Assembly: GCF_041380015.1 (NCBI RefSeq)
Contig: NZ_CP159978.1
Source of the DNA: Buchananella felis
GTDB lineage: Bacteria > Actinomycetota > Actinomycetes > Actinomycetales > Actinomycetaceae
Strand: one strand, 5' to 3'
Length of the DNA stretch: 64,000 bases
Part shown: one piece after another, positions 33,675 through 43,738 of the stretch
Position numbering within the stretch: the first letter of the stretch is position 1
Layout: each line of letters begins with the position of its first letter
The notes under the pieces: model-generated
The model's input: the letters and a program-made list of their open reading frames with translations, nothing else
Databases searched by the model: none
What the model was told of the DNA's origin: nothing
Position numbers and translations under genes: made by a program

Positions 33675-36600
33675 TCGTCCTCCCCAATCAGGCGGGGGCG
33701 GCGCAGCGGCAGCACCAGCAGTGCCGAGAGCGCGAGCACGCCCACCCTGAGCCACCACCAGGGCTCCGCCCCGGCCGCCGCGTAGTCCACGTGCACGGTG
33801 TGGACGCCGGCGGGCACGTCGGCCAGCAGCAGGCCGCCCTCCACGCGGGTGGGCAGCGCCTCGCCGTCGGCGTGGATGCGCCAGCCCGGGGCGGTCTCAG
33901 CCAGCGCGATCGTGCCGGCCTCGCCCACCACGGCGGTGGCGGCGGTGCGCCCCATGGGCAGGCGCTGGTAGGCCAAGCCCGCCCCGGAGTCCGGCAGGAA
34001 GCGCAGGCGGGACACCTGCCCCACCGGTGCTCCCTGTTCTGCGGTGGCCTCGCCCACCCGCCAGAAGATCGCGCCGGCGGAGCGGGCGGCGTGCCGCAGC
34101 CCGGGGGCCACGTCCAGGGCGGCGGTGAGCTTGGCGCTGGTGTCCCACGGGGAGGGCGGGCCCGCCTCGCCGGGCGCGGCGCTCGCCTGCGGCGCGGCGC
34201 TCGCCTGCGGCGCGGCGGCGATGGGGGCCACCACGCCGTCCACGCCGTGGTCTGAGAACGCCTGGGCAAGCGAGTCGCGGCCGTAGAGCGCGCCGGCGAA
34301 GGCCGCCACCACCTCATCCCGGCCCGCCTCCGCGGGCGCGCCGGCGGGGTGCAGGTGGGGCTGGGCGTCGGTCAGCAGGGTGCCGGCCGCCTCCCGCAAC
34401 GCCACCTGCGGGTAGCGGCCCGGGGAAACGAACAGGAGGCGGGCTCGGTGCGGGGCGCCCTGGGCGGAGGCCACCGCCACTGGCAGCTCGGGGCTGGGGT
34501 GCAGACAGGAATCGGCCGTCACCGCCTGCTCCTGGGGCGAGCCGTATACCGCCCTGCTCACGGCGGCGGCCCAACCGGGCTGCTGGGGCCAGCCGTGGGG
34601 GGCATAGCAGCCGCCGCTGGCGGCGGCCGCGCGGGCACCGTGGGTCCACATCGCCAGGGACGCGGCGCAGGCCAGGGTAAGGGCGACGCTGGCCGCGCTC
34701 TGCCACCTGGAGGCCGACGGGCGCATGCCGTGGCTAAAGCGCGAGCGCTGCTGGGCCGCAAGCAGCCTGGCCCGAGCGGCGGCGGCCCCGGTGGTGGGGG
34801 CGGGCTCGGTGGCACCGGACTCGGTGGCCCCGGGCTCGGCTGCGGCGGGCAGGCAGGGCGAGCGTGCAGCCCTGGGAGCGCCGGGTCTGCCGGCCGCGAC
34901 GATGACCAGCGCACCGGCCAGGAGCAGGCTCGCCCCGGCGTGCGAGGTGGCGTAGACCCCCACCGAGCCGCCGGGGGCGGCCGCCTGCCCGATCAGGACG
35001 TGGGGCGCCGCCCAGGCCAGCAGCAGCCCGGCGGCGGCCCCGGCCGCGCCCCAGCGCACCGCCGGCCGGGCCACCGGCGAGACCATGAAGGTCCAGGCCG
35101 CGAGCGCACACACGACCAGGGTGGGCAGGGCCGCCAGGGGGTGGGCAGAGACCGAGGGCAGCAGGGCAGAGAGCCAGGTGGGCGGGGATTGCAGCGCCAC
35201 CAGCGGGCCGGCGGGCCACAGGAGGGCGGGCAGGGCCTGCCAGCCGCGCCCGGCCAGGGCGACCAGCCACGGCCCCAGCAGCACCGCCCCCGGGGCCACC
35301 ACTAGCGGGATGAAGCCGGGGCGGCGGCGCAGCCACCACAGCAGGGCGGGGGCGAGCAGGAGGTAGGCGGGCGCGGCCGCCCAGAGCACCGCCAGGCTCA
35401 GCCCGGCGCCGGCTGCGGCGGTCAGTCCCACCACGCGCGGGTGGAGGTTGGTGTAGTGGAGCGCGGACTGGCGGGCCTGGCCGCTGCGCCACCTCGCCAC
35501 CCGGTCTAGCCGGTTGACGCCGATGGCGCGGGCAAGGAAGAAGATCGCGGCGGGCAGGGCCGCGTGGGCAAGCGCGGCGGCGGTGCGCCCCTGTGCCACG
35601 GCCCCGAGCAGGACCGGACTGGTGGCCCACACCAGCGCCAGGGCCAGGCGCACCCGCACACGGCGCACGCCGATGCCCGCCGCCGCCCAGGCGGTGAGCG
35701 CGCTGGCCACCGGCAGGCCCAGGTGGAGCGCGCCCACGGCTTGCTCCAGCGGCAGGAACGGGGTGAGGGGGGCGGCCAGCAGGGCCACCACCAGCGCCAA
35801 CGGGGGCAGGCCCGCCTGCATGGCGGTCCCGCCGGTGGCGAGGTCCGCCCGGGCCAGGGCCAACTGGTCGGCCAGCGTGCCGGTCAGGGAGGCGTAGGCG
35901 CCGCCCGCCGGGTTCAGGCCCACCCGTTGGGCCAGCCAGGCGCTGGCGGCGCCGGCGGCGGCCAACGCGAAGCCCAGCGCCAGGCGCCGACGCACGGTCA
36001 GGCTGCGCTGCTGGGCTATCTCCAGCTCGCTTGGGGCCACCCGGCGTTCCTTGAGCAGACGCTGGTCGCGCCAGCGGCTGACGTGGCTGGCGGCCCACTG
36101 CAGGGTGGAGGAGTGCAGGGGGCGCAGCACGGCGGCGCCGGCGCTTGCCACCCTGCTGGTGCGCAGCCGGGTGGCGACGATCCAGGGGGCGCGCCACAGG
36201 GTCAGCAGGCCCGCCCACAGCTCGCCTGCGGCGGCCCGGGGCTGCTTTGCCACCAGGCGCCAGCACGCCCGCGCCACCGCGGCGGGAAGCAGGAGCAATA
36301 GGCTGGGCAGCAGCCACAGGAGCGAGCGTCCGGAGAGGGAGTAGTGCAGCTGGGCCGCCCGGCGCCCGGAGTGGGAGCCCTGGGGCAGCGGCCGGTCGTA
36401 GGGGGCCTCCACACAGCGCAGGGACTGGCGGGCGTGGTGCACCACGGCCTCCGGGGCCACGATGACGCGCCAGCGGGCCCGCCACAGCCGGCGCCCGTAC
36501 TCCAGCCCCTCCCCGAACTTGCCGATGCGGCGGTCCAGGCCGTGCACTGCGCGCCAGGCCTCCACTCGCAGCAGCGCGCCTGCGGTGCCCACCGCCAGCA

Positions 36601-37429
36601 CGTCGGTGCGGCCGTCTAGCTGGCCCTGGTCGATGTCTCCGGGTTCGACGTCCAGCCGACGCCGCCCGGAGGAGGTTGCCTGCACGCCCACCGAGAGCAG
36701 GAACTGCGGCTGGGTCCAGCCGATTTGCTTGGGGCCGACCATCCCGACGGTGGTCGCGGCCAGCGCGCTGCGCAGCAGCTCTGCCAGGCAGGTGGGGGCC
36801 GGGGCGCTGTCGGCGTGCAGCACCCACAGCCACTCGCCCAGCTCCTCGCCCTCCAGGGACTCCAGCGCCTGGGCCAGGTTGGCGGCCGTCACCGCGCGCA
36901 GCTCCCAGCGCTCCAGCGGCAGCTCGTGGGACTCCCCCGCCGGGGCTCCGGCCTCGCGTGCTTCGCCGGCCACGCCGACCTCTTCGCCGGCCGCGCCGGC
37001 CTCCCCACCGGCCGCCCCGACCTCGCCTACGCCACCGCCTCCACCGGCCCCGCCATCGGCATCGGCATCGGCATCGGCATCATCGGCGGCGAGGACGGCC
37101 GGCGCTGCCAGGGCGGCGCGCGATCCGGCGGCGGGGGCCAGCGGGGAGCGCAGCGCGCCGGCGTAGGCGGTGCCGGCGGCGGCGTCGTCCTCGTCCAAGG
37201 TGGGGCGGCTGAGCGGCTTGGGGCGGGCGGGCAGTGGGCCGGTGAAGGTGGGCGCGATCCCCAGGTCATCCCAGGTGGCGGCGTGCCCGGAGGCGTCCAG
37301 CACGATCACGCGGTCGGCGGGGCGCGCCTGCCTGGCCAGGGCCGCCAGCGTGAAGGGCAAGAAGGCGTTGGCGCCGTTCGTCACCACCACTGCGGTGACG
37401 AACGAGCTGGCCGGGGCTAGCGCAGCCAC
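33671..37429 (-). CDS. Very large GT2 glycosyltransferase with polytopic membrane domain
   Basis: 1252 residues. The N-terminal about 350 residues form a GT2 fold (FVTAVVVTNGANAFLPFTLA, VLHADSAPAPTCLAELLRSA, GMVGPKQIGW) interrupted by an Asp/Ala/Gly-rich insert encoded by a GGCATC repeat. The rest holds about a dozen hydrophobic helices, as in arabinofuranosyl- or GT-C-like enzymes, and an extracytoplasmic C-terminal domain. This enzyme recurs next to whiB and DUF5719 in actinobacteria; its product is not established, but a lipid-linked or wall glycan is expected. GTG start, 8 bp after whiB, so whiB-GT2-DUF5719 is one operon. Confidence 0.88.
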   Translation of the reverse strand: MAALAPASSFVTAVVVTNGANAFLPFTLAALARQARPADRVIVLDASGHAATWDDLGIAPTFTGPLPARPKPLSRPTLDEDDAAAGTAYAGALRSPLAPAAGSRAALAAPAVLAADDADADADADGGAGGGGGVGEVGAAGGEAGAAGEEVGVAGEAREAGAPAGESHELPLERWELRAVTAANLAQALESLEGEELGEWLWVLHADSAPAPTCLAELLRSALAATTVGMVGPKQIGWTQPQFLLSVGVQATSSGRRRLDVEPGDIDQGQLDGRTDVLAVGTAGALLRVEAWRAVHGLDRRIGKFGEGLEYGRRLWRARWRVIVAPEAVVHHARQSLRCVEAPYDRPLPQGSHSGRRAAQLHYSLSGRSLLWLLPSLLLLLPAAVARACWRLVAKQPRAAAGELWAGLLTLWRAPWIVATRLRTSRVASAGAAVLRPLHSSTLQWAASHVSRWRDQRLLKERRVAPSELEIAQQRSLTVRRRLALGFALAAAGAASAWLAQRVGLNPAGGAYASLTGTLADQLALARADLATGGTAMQAGLPPLALVVALLAAPLTPFLPLEQAVGALHLGLPVASALTAWAAAGIGVRRVRVRLALALVWATSPVLLGAVAQGRTAAALAHAALPAAIFFLARAIGVNRLDRVARWRSGQARQSALHYTNLHPRVVGLTAAAGAGLSLAVLWAAAPAYLLLAPALLWWLRRRPGFIPLVVAPGAVLLGPWLVALAGRGWQALPALLWPAGPLVALQSPPTWLSALLPSVSAHPLAALPTLVVCALAAWTFMVSPVARPAVRWGAAGAAAGLLLAWAAPHVLIGQAAAPGGSVGVYATSHAGASLLLAGALVIVAAGRPGAPRAARSPCLPAAAEPGATESGATEPAPTTGAAAARARLLAAQQRSRFSHGMRPSASRWQSAASVALTLACAASLAMWTHGARAAAASGGCYAPHGWPQQPGWAAAVSRAVYGSPQEQAVTADSCLHPSPELPVAVASAQGAPHRARLLFVSPGRYPQVALREAAGTLLTDAQPHLHPAGAPAEAGRDEVVAAFAGALYGRDSLAQAFSDHGVDGVVAPIAAAPQASAAPQASAAPGEAGPPSPWDTSAKLTAALDVAPGLRHAARSAGAIFWRVGEATAEQGAPVGQVSRLRFLPDSGAGLAYQRLPMGRTAATAVVGEAGTIALAETAPGWRIHADGEALPTRVEGGLLLADVPAGVHTVHVDYAAAGAEPWWWLRVGVLALSALLVLPLRRPRLIGEDE

Positions 37430-37437
37430 GAGGCCGG

Positions 37438-37737
37438 TTACCGCCTGCGGCTCTGCTTGTAGCGGCGCCGCTCGCGGTCGCTCATGCCACCCCAGATGCC
37501 GAAGCGCTCATCGTTCTCGAGCGCGAATTCCAGGCACTGCTGACGCACCTCGCAGTTGGCGCACACGGCCTTGGCGGGCAGGGTGGAGCCGCCCTTTTCC
37601 GGGTAGAAGGCGTCCGGGTCGGTCTGGGCGCACAGGGCCAGGTCGCGCCAGGCGTGCTTGGACTCATCCCGGCCAAGCAGTTCGGCGAGCAGGTTGGCAG
37701 AGGGCTCGATGGGGCCATCGCCGAAAATGTTCCACAT
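37438..37737 (-). CDS. whiB: WhiB-family iron-sulfur transcription factor (WhiB2/WhmD type)
   Basis: 99 residues. Four cysteines bind a [4Fe-4S] cluster: LCAQTDPDAFYP, then VCANCEVRQQCLEF. They are followed by GIWGG and the basic C-terminus SDRERRRYKQSRRR that contacts DNA. Size and sequence are closest to the WhiB2/WhmD group that controls septation. The start MWNIFGDG at 37737 is chosen because GGAGGG lies 6 nt upstream; the frame extends to 37761 without family residues. First gene of the operon with the giant GT2. Confidence 0.94.
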   Translation of the reverse strand: MWNIFGDGPIEPSANLLAELLGRDESKHAWRDLALCAQTDPDAFYPEKGGSTLPAKAVCANCEVRQQCLEFALENDERFGIWGGMSDRERRRYKQSRRR

Positions 37738-37774
37738 GGTGCCCTCCAAGTGCCTAGCCAACTCACTGCAGCTA

Positions 37775-37804
37775 ATTACACCGGTGCAATTTGGGTGCCG
37801 TCAA
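37775..37804 (-). promoter_or_regulatory. Classical promoter of whiB
   Basis: On the minus strand TTGACG (37804-37799), an 18-bp spacer and TGTAAT (37780-37775). The leader of about 30 nt carries a Shine-Dalgarno site, unlike most promoters here. Confidence 0.6.
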
Positions 37805-37992
37805 GGCGAATTCGGGCCCACCGGGCGCGCCAAGCGGGCGTTTTTCGTTGCAATTGCAACCGACACGCCGCTGCGATACAACAATTGATTCTTGCGGTAT
37901 TGTGCGCCGCTTTGCCGGACCGCGCCGTCAGCTCGGCTCTCCCCCGCCGCGACCGCGCGCAATCGCCGCGCCGAGCGGTGCGCCCGCTGGCC

Positions 37993-37998
37993 TACCCT
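37993..37998 (+). promoter_or_regulatory. -10 box of TIGR03089 gene, leaderless
   Basis: TACCCT, then 6 nt, then GTG at 38005. Confidence 0.5.
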
Positions 37999-38004
37999 GG
38001 GGGC

Positions 38005-38685
38005 GTGGAAAGCAGTCTGCGGGCACTTGCCCGCTCCCAAGGCCCGGTCCTGACGGACTACACGCGCGGTGAGCGCGTGGAACTCAACGCGCCCGTGGTC
38101 GCCCGCTGGGTGGCCAAGGTGGCTGATCTGGTGCTGGAGGAGACCGGCGGGGATCACGCCACGGTGGCGCTCTGCCTGCCGCCCTCCTGGCGGACGGTCG
38201 TGTGGGCGCTGGGGGCCGTGGCCGCCGGGGCGCAGGTGCGCTGCCCCTCCGCCGCCTCCCCCTCCGGCCTGGCCGACGCCGTCGCAGCCCTGCCGCAGGA
38301 GCCTGCCGTGCTGGTCAGCGACGCCGCACTGGCCGCCCCGCTCGCCGACCTGTGCCTAGTCCAGCCGATGCCCGCGCTGGCGCTCTACGCGCACGACGTT
38401 CCGCCCGGTTGGATCGATGCCGGCGCCGACCTGATGGGCAGGCCGGACTCCCTGCCCCCGCTCGGCCCGCCCGGCACGCTGGAAGGCGCGCCCCTAGCGG
38501 AGGGCGGCGGGGTGGCCGCAGGCGGGCGTTTCCTGCTGCCCACCGAGGGCGACTGGCTGAAGCGCGCCTGCGAAATCGTCCTGGCGGGCGGCAGCGTCGT
38601 ACTGGTGGAGGCCGGGCTGCCGCAGGCCGAGGTGGCGCGCCTGTGCCAGGCCGAACGCGCCCAACTCGCGGCGGCGCCGCGCTGA
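38005..38685 (+). CDS. TIGR03089 family protein
   Basis: 226 residues. The N-terminus (SQGPVLTDYTRGERVELNAP, VVARWVAKVADLVLEETGG, ALCLPPSWRTVVWALGAVAA) matches the short actinobacterial TIGR03089 family, related to the N-terminal subdomain of AMP-forming acyl-CoA synthetases but lacking their ATP-binding core. The start is the GTG at 38005 (MESSLRALARSQ), which follows TACCCT by 6 nt; the frame upstream is open to 37654 but overlaps whiB's promoter. It diverges from whiB, as in relatives. Function unknown. Confidence 0.85.
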   Translation: MESSLRALARSQGPVLTDYTRGERVELNAPVVARWVAKVADLVLEETGGDHATVALCLPPSWRTVVWALGAVAAGAQVRCPSAASPSGLADAVAALPQEPAVLVSDAALAAPLADLCLVQPMPALALYAHDVPPGWIDAGADLMGRPDSLPPLGPPGTLEGAPLAEGGGVAAGGRFLLPTEGDWLKRACEIVLAGGSVVLVEAGLPQAEVARLCQAERAQLAAAPR

Positions 38686-38748
38686 ACGGGCCGGCGGGCG
38701 CGGGCCGCTCGGTGGAGGATAACCGGCGCGCCCCGGACCCGCAGCGGC

Positions 38749-38754
38749 TAGTAT
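38749..38754 (+). promoter_or_regulatory. -10 box of the GT2 gene at 38789
   Basis: TAGTAT about 35 bp before the start, leaving a leader with AGGAG (38779-38783) properly spaced from the ATG. Confidence 0.45.
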
Positions 38755-38788
38755 CGAAAGAAAACTCTCCCCTAGTACAGGAGCTCGC

Positions 38789-39682
38789 ATGGCTTCCACG
38801 CCTCTTGTCACGATCGTTATGCGCACCAAGGACCGCGTCATTCTCCTGGACCGGGCGGTGCGGGACTGCGCGGCGCAGACCTGGAAGAACTTCGAGCTGG
38901 TGATCGTCAACGACGGCGGCGACCCCGCCGAGGTTGACGCCCTGCTGGCGCGCCACGAGGAGAAGCTGGCCGGGCGGGCGCGTGTCATCCACAACGAGAC
39001 CTCCCAGGGCATGGAGCACGCCTCCAACCAGGCGATCGAGTCCTCCACCGGCAAGTACATCTGCATCCACGACGACGACGACACCTGGGCCCCCACCTTC
39101 CTGGAGACCTGCGTCAACCGTCTGGAGGAGAAGCCTCACCTGGGCGGCGTGGCCGTGCGCACAGAGGTGGTGCTGGAGCGGATCCACGACAACACCGTCA
39201 CCGAGCTGGGCCGCCTGAAGGCGTGGCCGGAGGTCAAGCAGTTCTCCCTCTCCCTGCTGATGAAGGAGAACATCGCGGTCCCGATCTCCTGCATGTACCC
39301 GCGCGCCGTGGTGGAGAAGCTGGGCGGCTTCCGCGACGACCTGCCGGTGGTGGGCGACTGGGAGTTCCACCTGCGCCTGGCGGTGGGCTACGAGGTGGAC
39401 TTCATCGACGGCAAGCCGCTGGCGTTCTGGCACCAGCGCCGCAGCCAGAAGGGCGTGCTCGGCAACTCCGTGTTCGCGGGCAAGGAGGAGCACAAGTACT
39501 TCGACCTGAAGGTGCGCGACGAGTACCTGCGCGAGTACGCCGCCCGCAACGGCGTGGGTGCCCTGCTGTGGCAGGCCGCCGTGTTCGCGGACATGCGTCA
39601 CTCCTCCCAGACCCTGTTCTCGTGGGCGAACTGGAAGGTGCGCCGCGTGCTGGCCGCCATCTTCAAGCGCGGCAACGCCTGA
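38789..39682 (+). CDS. Family 2 glycosyltransferase
   Basis: 297 residues, cytoplasmic, GT-A fold. The N-terminal strand is TPLVTIVMRTKDRVILLDRA, with nucleotide-sugar site VNDGGD and metal-binding HDDDDTW near residue 90. The acceptor region contains VVGDWEFHLRLAVGYEVD. No membrane segment. It transfers a sugar in the surface-polysaccharide pathway encoded around it; the specific sugar cannot be read from sequence. The start has an AGGAG site. Convergent with the downstream minus-strand cluster, from which it is separated by a strong bidirectional terminator. Confidence 0.9.
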   Translation: MASTPLVTIVMRTKDRVILLDRAVRDCAAQTWKNFELVIVNDGGDPAEVDALLARHEEKLAGRARVIHNETSQGMEHASNQAIESSTGKYICIHDDDDTWAPTFLETCVNRLEEKPHLGGVAVRTEVVLERIHDNTVTELGRLKAWPEVKQFSLSLLMKENIAVPISCMYPRAVVEKLGGFRDDLPVVGDWEFHLRLAVGYEVDFIDGKPLAFWHQRRSQKGVLGNSVFAGKEEHKYFDLKVRDEYLREYAARNGVGALLWQAAVFADMRHSSQTLFSWANWKVRRVLAAIFKRGNA

Positions 39683-39691
39683 CCCGGGCAC

Positions 39692-39736
39692 AGCGCGAGG
39701 GGGAGCAACCGAATCCAGGTTGCTCCCCCTCGCGCT
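39692..39736. terminator. Bidirectional terminator, 19-bp perfect stem
   Basis: Left arm 39692-39710 and right arm 39718-39736 are exact complements with a 7-nt loop; TTTGT follows on the plus strand. It lies between convergent genes. Confidence 0.88.
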
Positions 39737-39768
39737 TTGTCTCGCGCGCTTTGCCTACCCCGGGGCGG

Positions 39769-40707
39769 CTACTCCCCCAGGCGGCGCAGGTTGCCGCGGT
39801 CGTAGACCTTGTGGCCGATCGAGCGCGGGTAGCGCACCTTGGGGCGGAACCACAGGCCGCTGAGCATGGCCCAGATCAGGCGCAGGCGCAGCTTGATGGG
39901 GGCCTTGGAGGTGGCCATCTGGCTGATCATGCTCTGGAAGATGTTGGCCAGGATGTCGCCCCGGCGCAGGGAGATGCCGGCGGAGACCTGGTTGCGCGCG
40001 CCCTTGGAGAACTTCCAGAAGTTGGACTCGGTGACCATGCCCCAGAACACGGGGTCGTTGGAGGGCATGAGGTGGTCCACCACGGAGTCGGGCACAAAGA
40101 TGCCGCTGCTCCACTTGGACAGGCGGTAGGTGTACTCGGCGTCGTCGAACCAGATGAAGTACTCGGGGTAGGGCAGGCCGCACACCTCCACGGCCTCGCG
40201 GGTGACCAGGCAGGAGACGAAGGAGGTGCAGTCCAGGTTCATCCACTTCTTGCCGTGCGCCAGCGGGGCCATCCACCCCCACTTGGCGGTGGGGTAGTTC
40301 ATGCGGCAGGCCTCGCCGTCGGTCCACAGCACCATGGAGGCGGCGAACGTGGGGGCCGGGTGCTGGTGGGCGGCGGCGTCCTGCCAGCTCTCCACCAGCT
40401 TCTCCAGGGCGGGCGGGCGCGGCACAGTGTCGTCGTCCATGATCCAAAAGCCCTCGAAGCCCTGCTCGTAGGCGATCTCCATGCCTGCGTAGAAGCCGCC
40501 GGCGCCACCGGTGTTCTTGGCCAGGCGGAAGGCCTCCAGCGGGGTCTTGCTCTCCCAGCCCTGCAGGGTCTGCCAGGTGTCGTCGGTCGACGCGTTGTCG
40601 ATCACGATGATCTTCTCTGGGGGCGTGGTCTGGGCGTCCAGCGCGCGCAGGGTCTTCTGCAGCAGCTCGCGCCGGTTGTAGGTCACCACCACGGCAGCAA
40701 CTCGCAC
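39769..40707 (-). CDS. GlfT-like family 2 glycosyltransferase
   Basis: 312 residues. Motifs are VAAVVVTYNRRELLQKTLRA, VIDNASTDDT, NTGGAGGFYAGM, the metal site WIMDDDTVPRP and WFDDAEYTYRL. The NTGGAGGF and DDAEY combination is shared with galactofuranosyl- and rhamnosyltransferases of actinobacteria. Given glf and the ABC exporter directly upstream in the same operon, it probably adds galactofuranose to the exported chain. Start GTG at 40707 with GAGGAGG upstream. Last gene of the glf operon, ending 33 bp before the 19-bp terminator. Confidence 0.9.
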   Translation of the reverse strand: MRVAAVVVTYNRRELLQKTLRALDAQTTPPEKIIVIDNASTDDTWQTLQGWESKTPLEAFRLAKNTGGAGGFYAGMEIAYEQGFEGFWIMDDDTVPRPPALEKLVESWQDAAAHQHPAPTFAASMVLWTDGEACRMNYPTAKWGWMAPLAHGKKWMNLDCTSFVSCLVTREAVEVCGLPYPEYFIWFDDAEYTYRLSKWSSGIFVPDSVVDHLMPSNDPVFWGMVTESNFWKFSKGARNQVSAGISLRRGDILANIFQSMISQMATSKAPIKLRLRLIWAMLSGLWFRPKVRYPRSIGHKVYDRGNLRRLGE

Positions 40708-40732
40708 TTGCGTCCTCCTCTTTCTGGCTGGG

Positions 40733-41455
40733 TCAGGCCCGCAGGGCGTCTACGGCCTCGGCGGACGTTCCGTCCACCTTAACCTTTCCCTGCTCTAGCA
40801 GGATGCCCCTATTGCACAGGGACTTGATCAGGTCCAGGTCGTGGCTGACGATCACCAGGGACTTGTTTTGGTCCTGCAGTTCGTGGATGCGGTCCAGGCA
40901 CTTGCGCTGGAAGGGCTCGTCACCCACCGCCAGGATCTCGTCTACCAGGAAGATGTCCGGGTCGGTGTGGACCGCCACGGCGAAGGCCAGGCGCAGGAAC
41001 ATGCCGGAGGAGTAGAAGCGCACCTCGGTGTCGATGAACTTCTCGATCTCTGAGAAGGCCACGATGTCGTCGAAGGCGGCCTCGATCTGCGCCTTGGTCA
41101 TGCCCAGGATGGCGCCGTTGAGGAACACGTTCTCCCGGCCGGTCAGGTCCGGGTGGAAGCCCGCCCCCACCTCGATCAGGCCGGCCATGCGGCCCTTGTA
41201 GCGCACCTTGCCCTGGTCGGGGCGCATGACGCCGGAGATCAGCTTGAGCATGGTGGACTTGCCGGAGCCGTTGTAGCCGATCAGGCCGATGGAGTCGCCG
41301 GCCTCGACGGTGAAGGAGACCCCGTCCAGGGCCCGGAACTGGTTGGTGGTGTCACCGGTGCGGCGGGTGATCATGCGCACCAGGCGGTCCTTCAGGGTGG
41401 AGTTGTTGTGGAGTTTGAAGTCCTTGACGACGTCCTCAACCACGATCACAGACAT
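40733..41455 (-). CDS. Polysaccharide ABC exporter, ATP-binding subunit (Wzt/RfbE-like)
   Basis: 240 residues. Walker A GYNGSGKST, Q-loop region IEVGAGFHPDLTGREN, signature FYSSGMFLRLAFA, Walker B DIFLVDEILAVGD and H-loop VIVSHD. The FHPDLTGREN and YSSGM segments are characteristic of O-antigen, teichoic acid and galactan exporters (compare TagH and Rv3781). It lacks the extra C-terminal substrate-binding domain of long Wzt proteins. It energises export of the lipid-linked polymer with the permease encoded just upstream (3-bp gap). Confidence 0.95.
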   Translation of the reverse strand: MSVIVVEDVVKDFKLHNNSTLKDRLVRMITRRTGDTTNQFRALDGVSFTVEAGDSIGLIGYNGSGKSTMLKLISGVMRPDQGKVRYKGRMAGLIEVGAGFHPDLTGRENVFLNGAILGMTKAQIEAAFDDIVAFSEIEKFIDTEVRFYSSGMFLRLAFAVAVHTDPDIFLVDEILAVGDEPFQRKCLDRIHELQDQNKSLVIVSHDLDLIKSLCNRGILLEQGKVKVDGTSAEAVDALRA

Positions 41456-41458
41456 GTT

Positions 41459-43551
<2,093 letters not shown>

Positions 43552-43738
43552 CTACCGTGGGGTGAGGTGCGAGCCGGGGCGCCTTTATCGCCCAGCGCAA
43601 AAGGGCACCGCCCGGACTGTGGTGGTGTCCGACGTTGCCGCGCCCGCCGCCCAGAGGCCCCCGGCCGCTCCTCGCGCCGGCGGTCGGGGCGTGGCGCGCT
43701 AATCGACCCAGCTGGCGCGGCCCTGGTGCCTGGAGTGC

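Noticed and set aside
37027..37130. GGCATC microsatellite in the giant GT2 gene as a phase-variation tract
   Set aside because: Only four or so units in a 6-bp period, which keeps the reading frame (Asp-Ala repeats), so it cannot switch the gene on and off.
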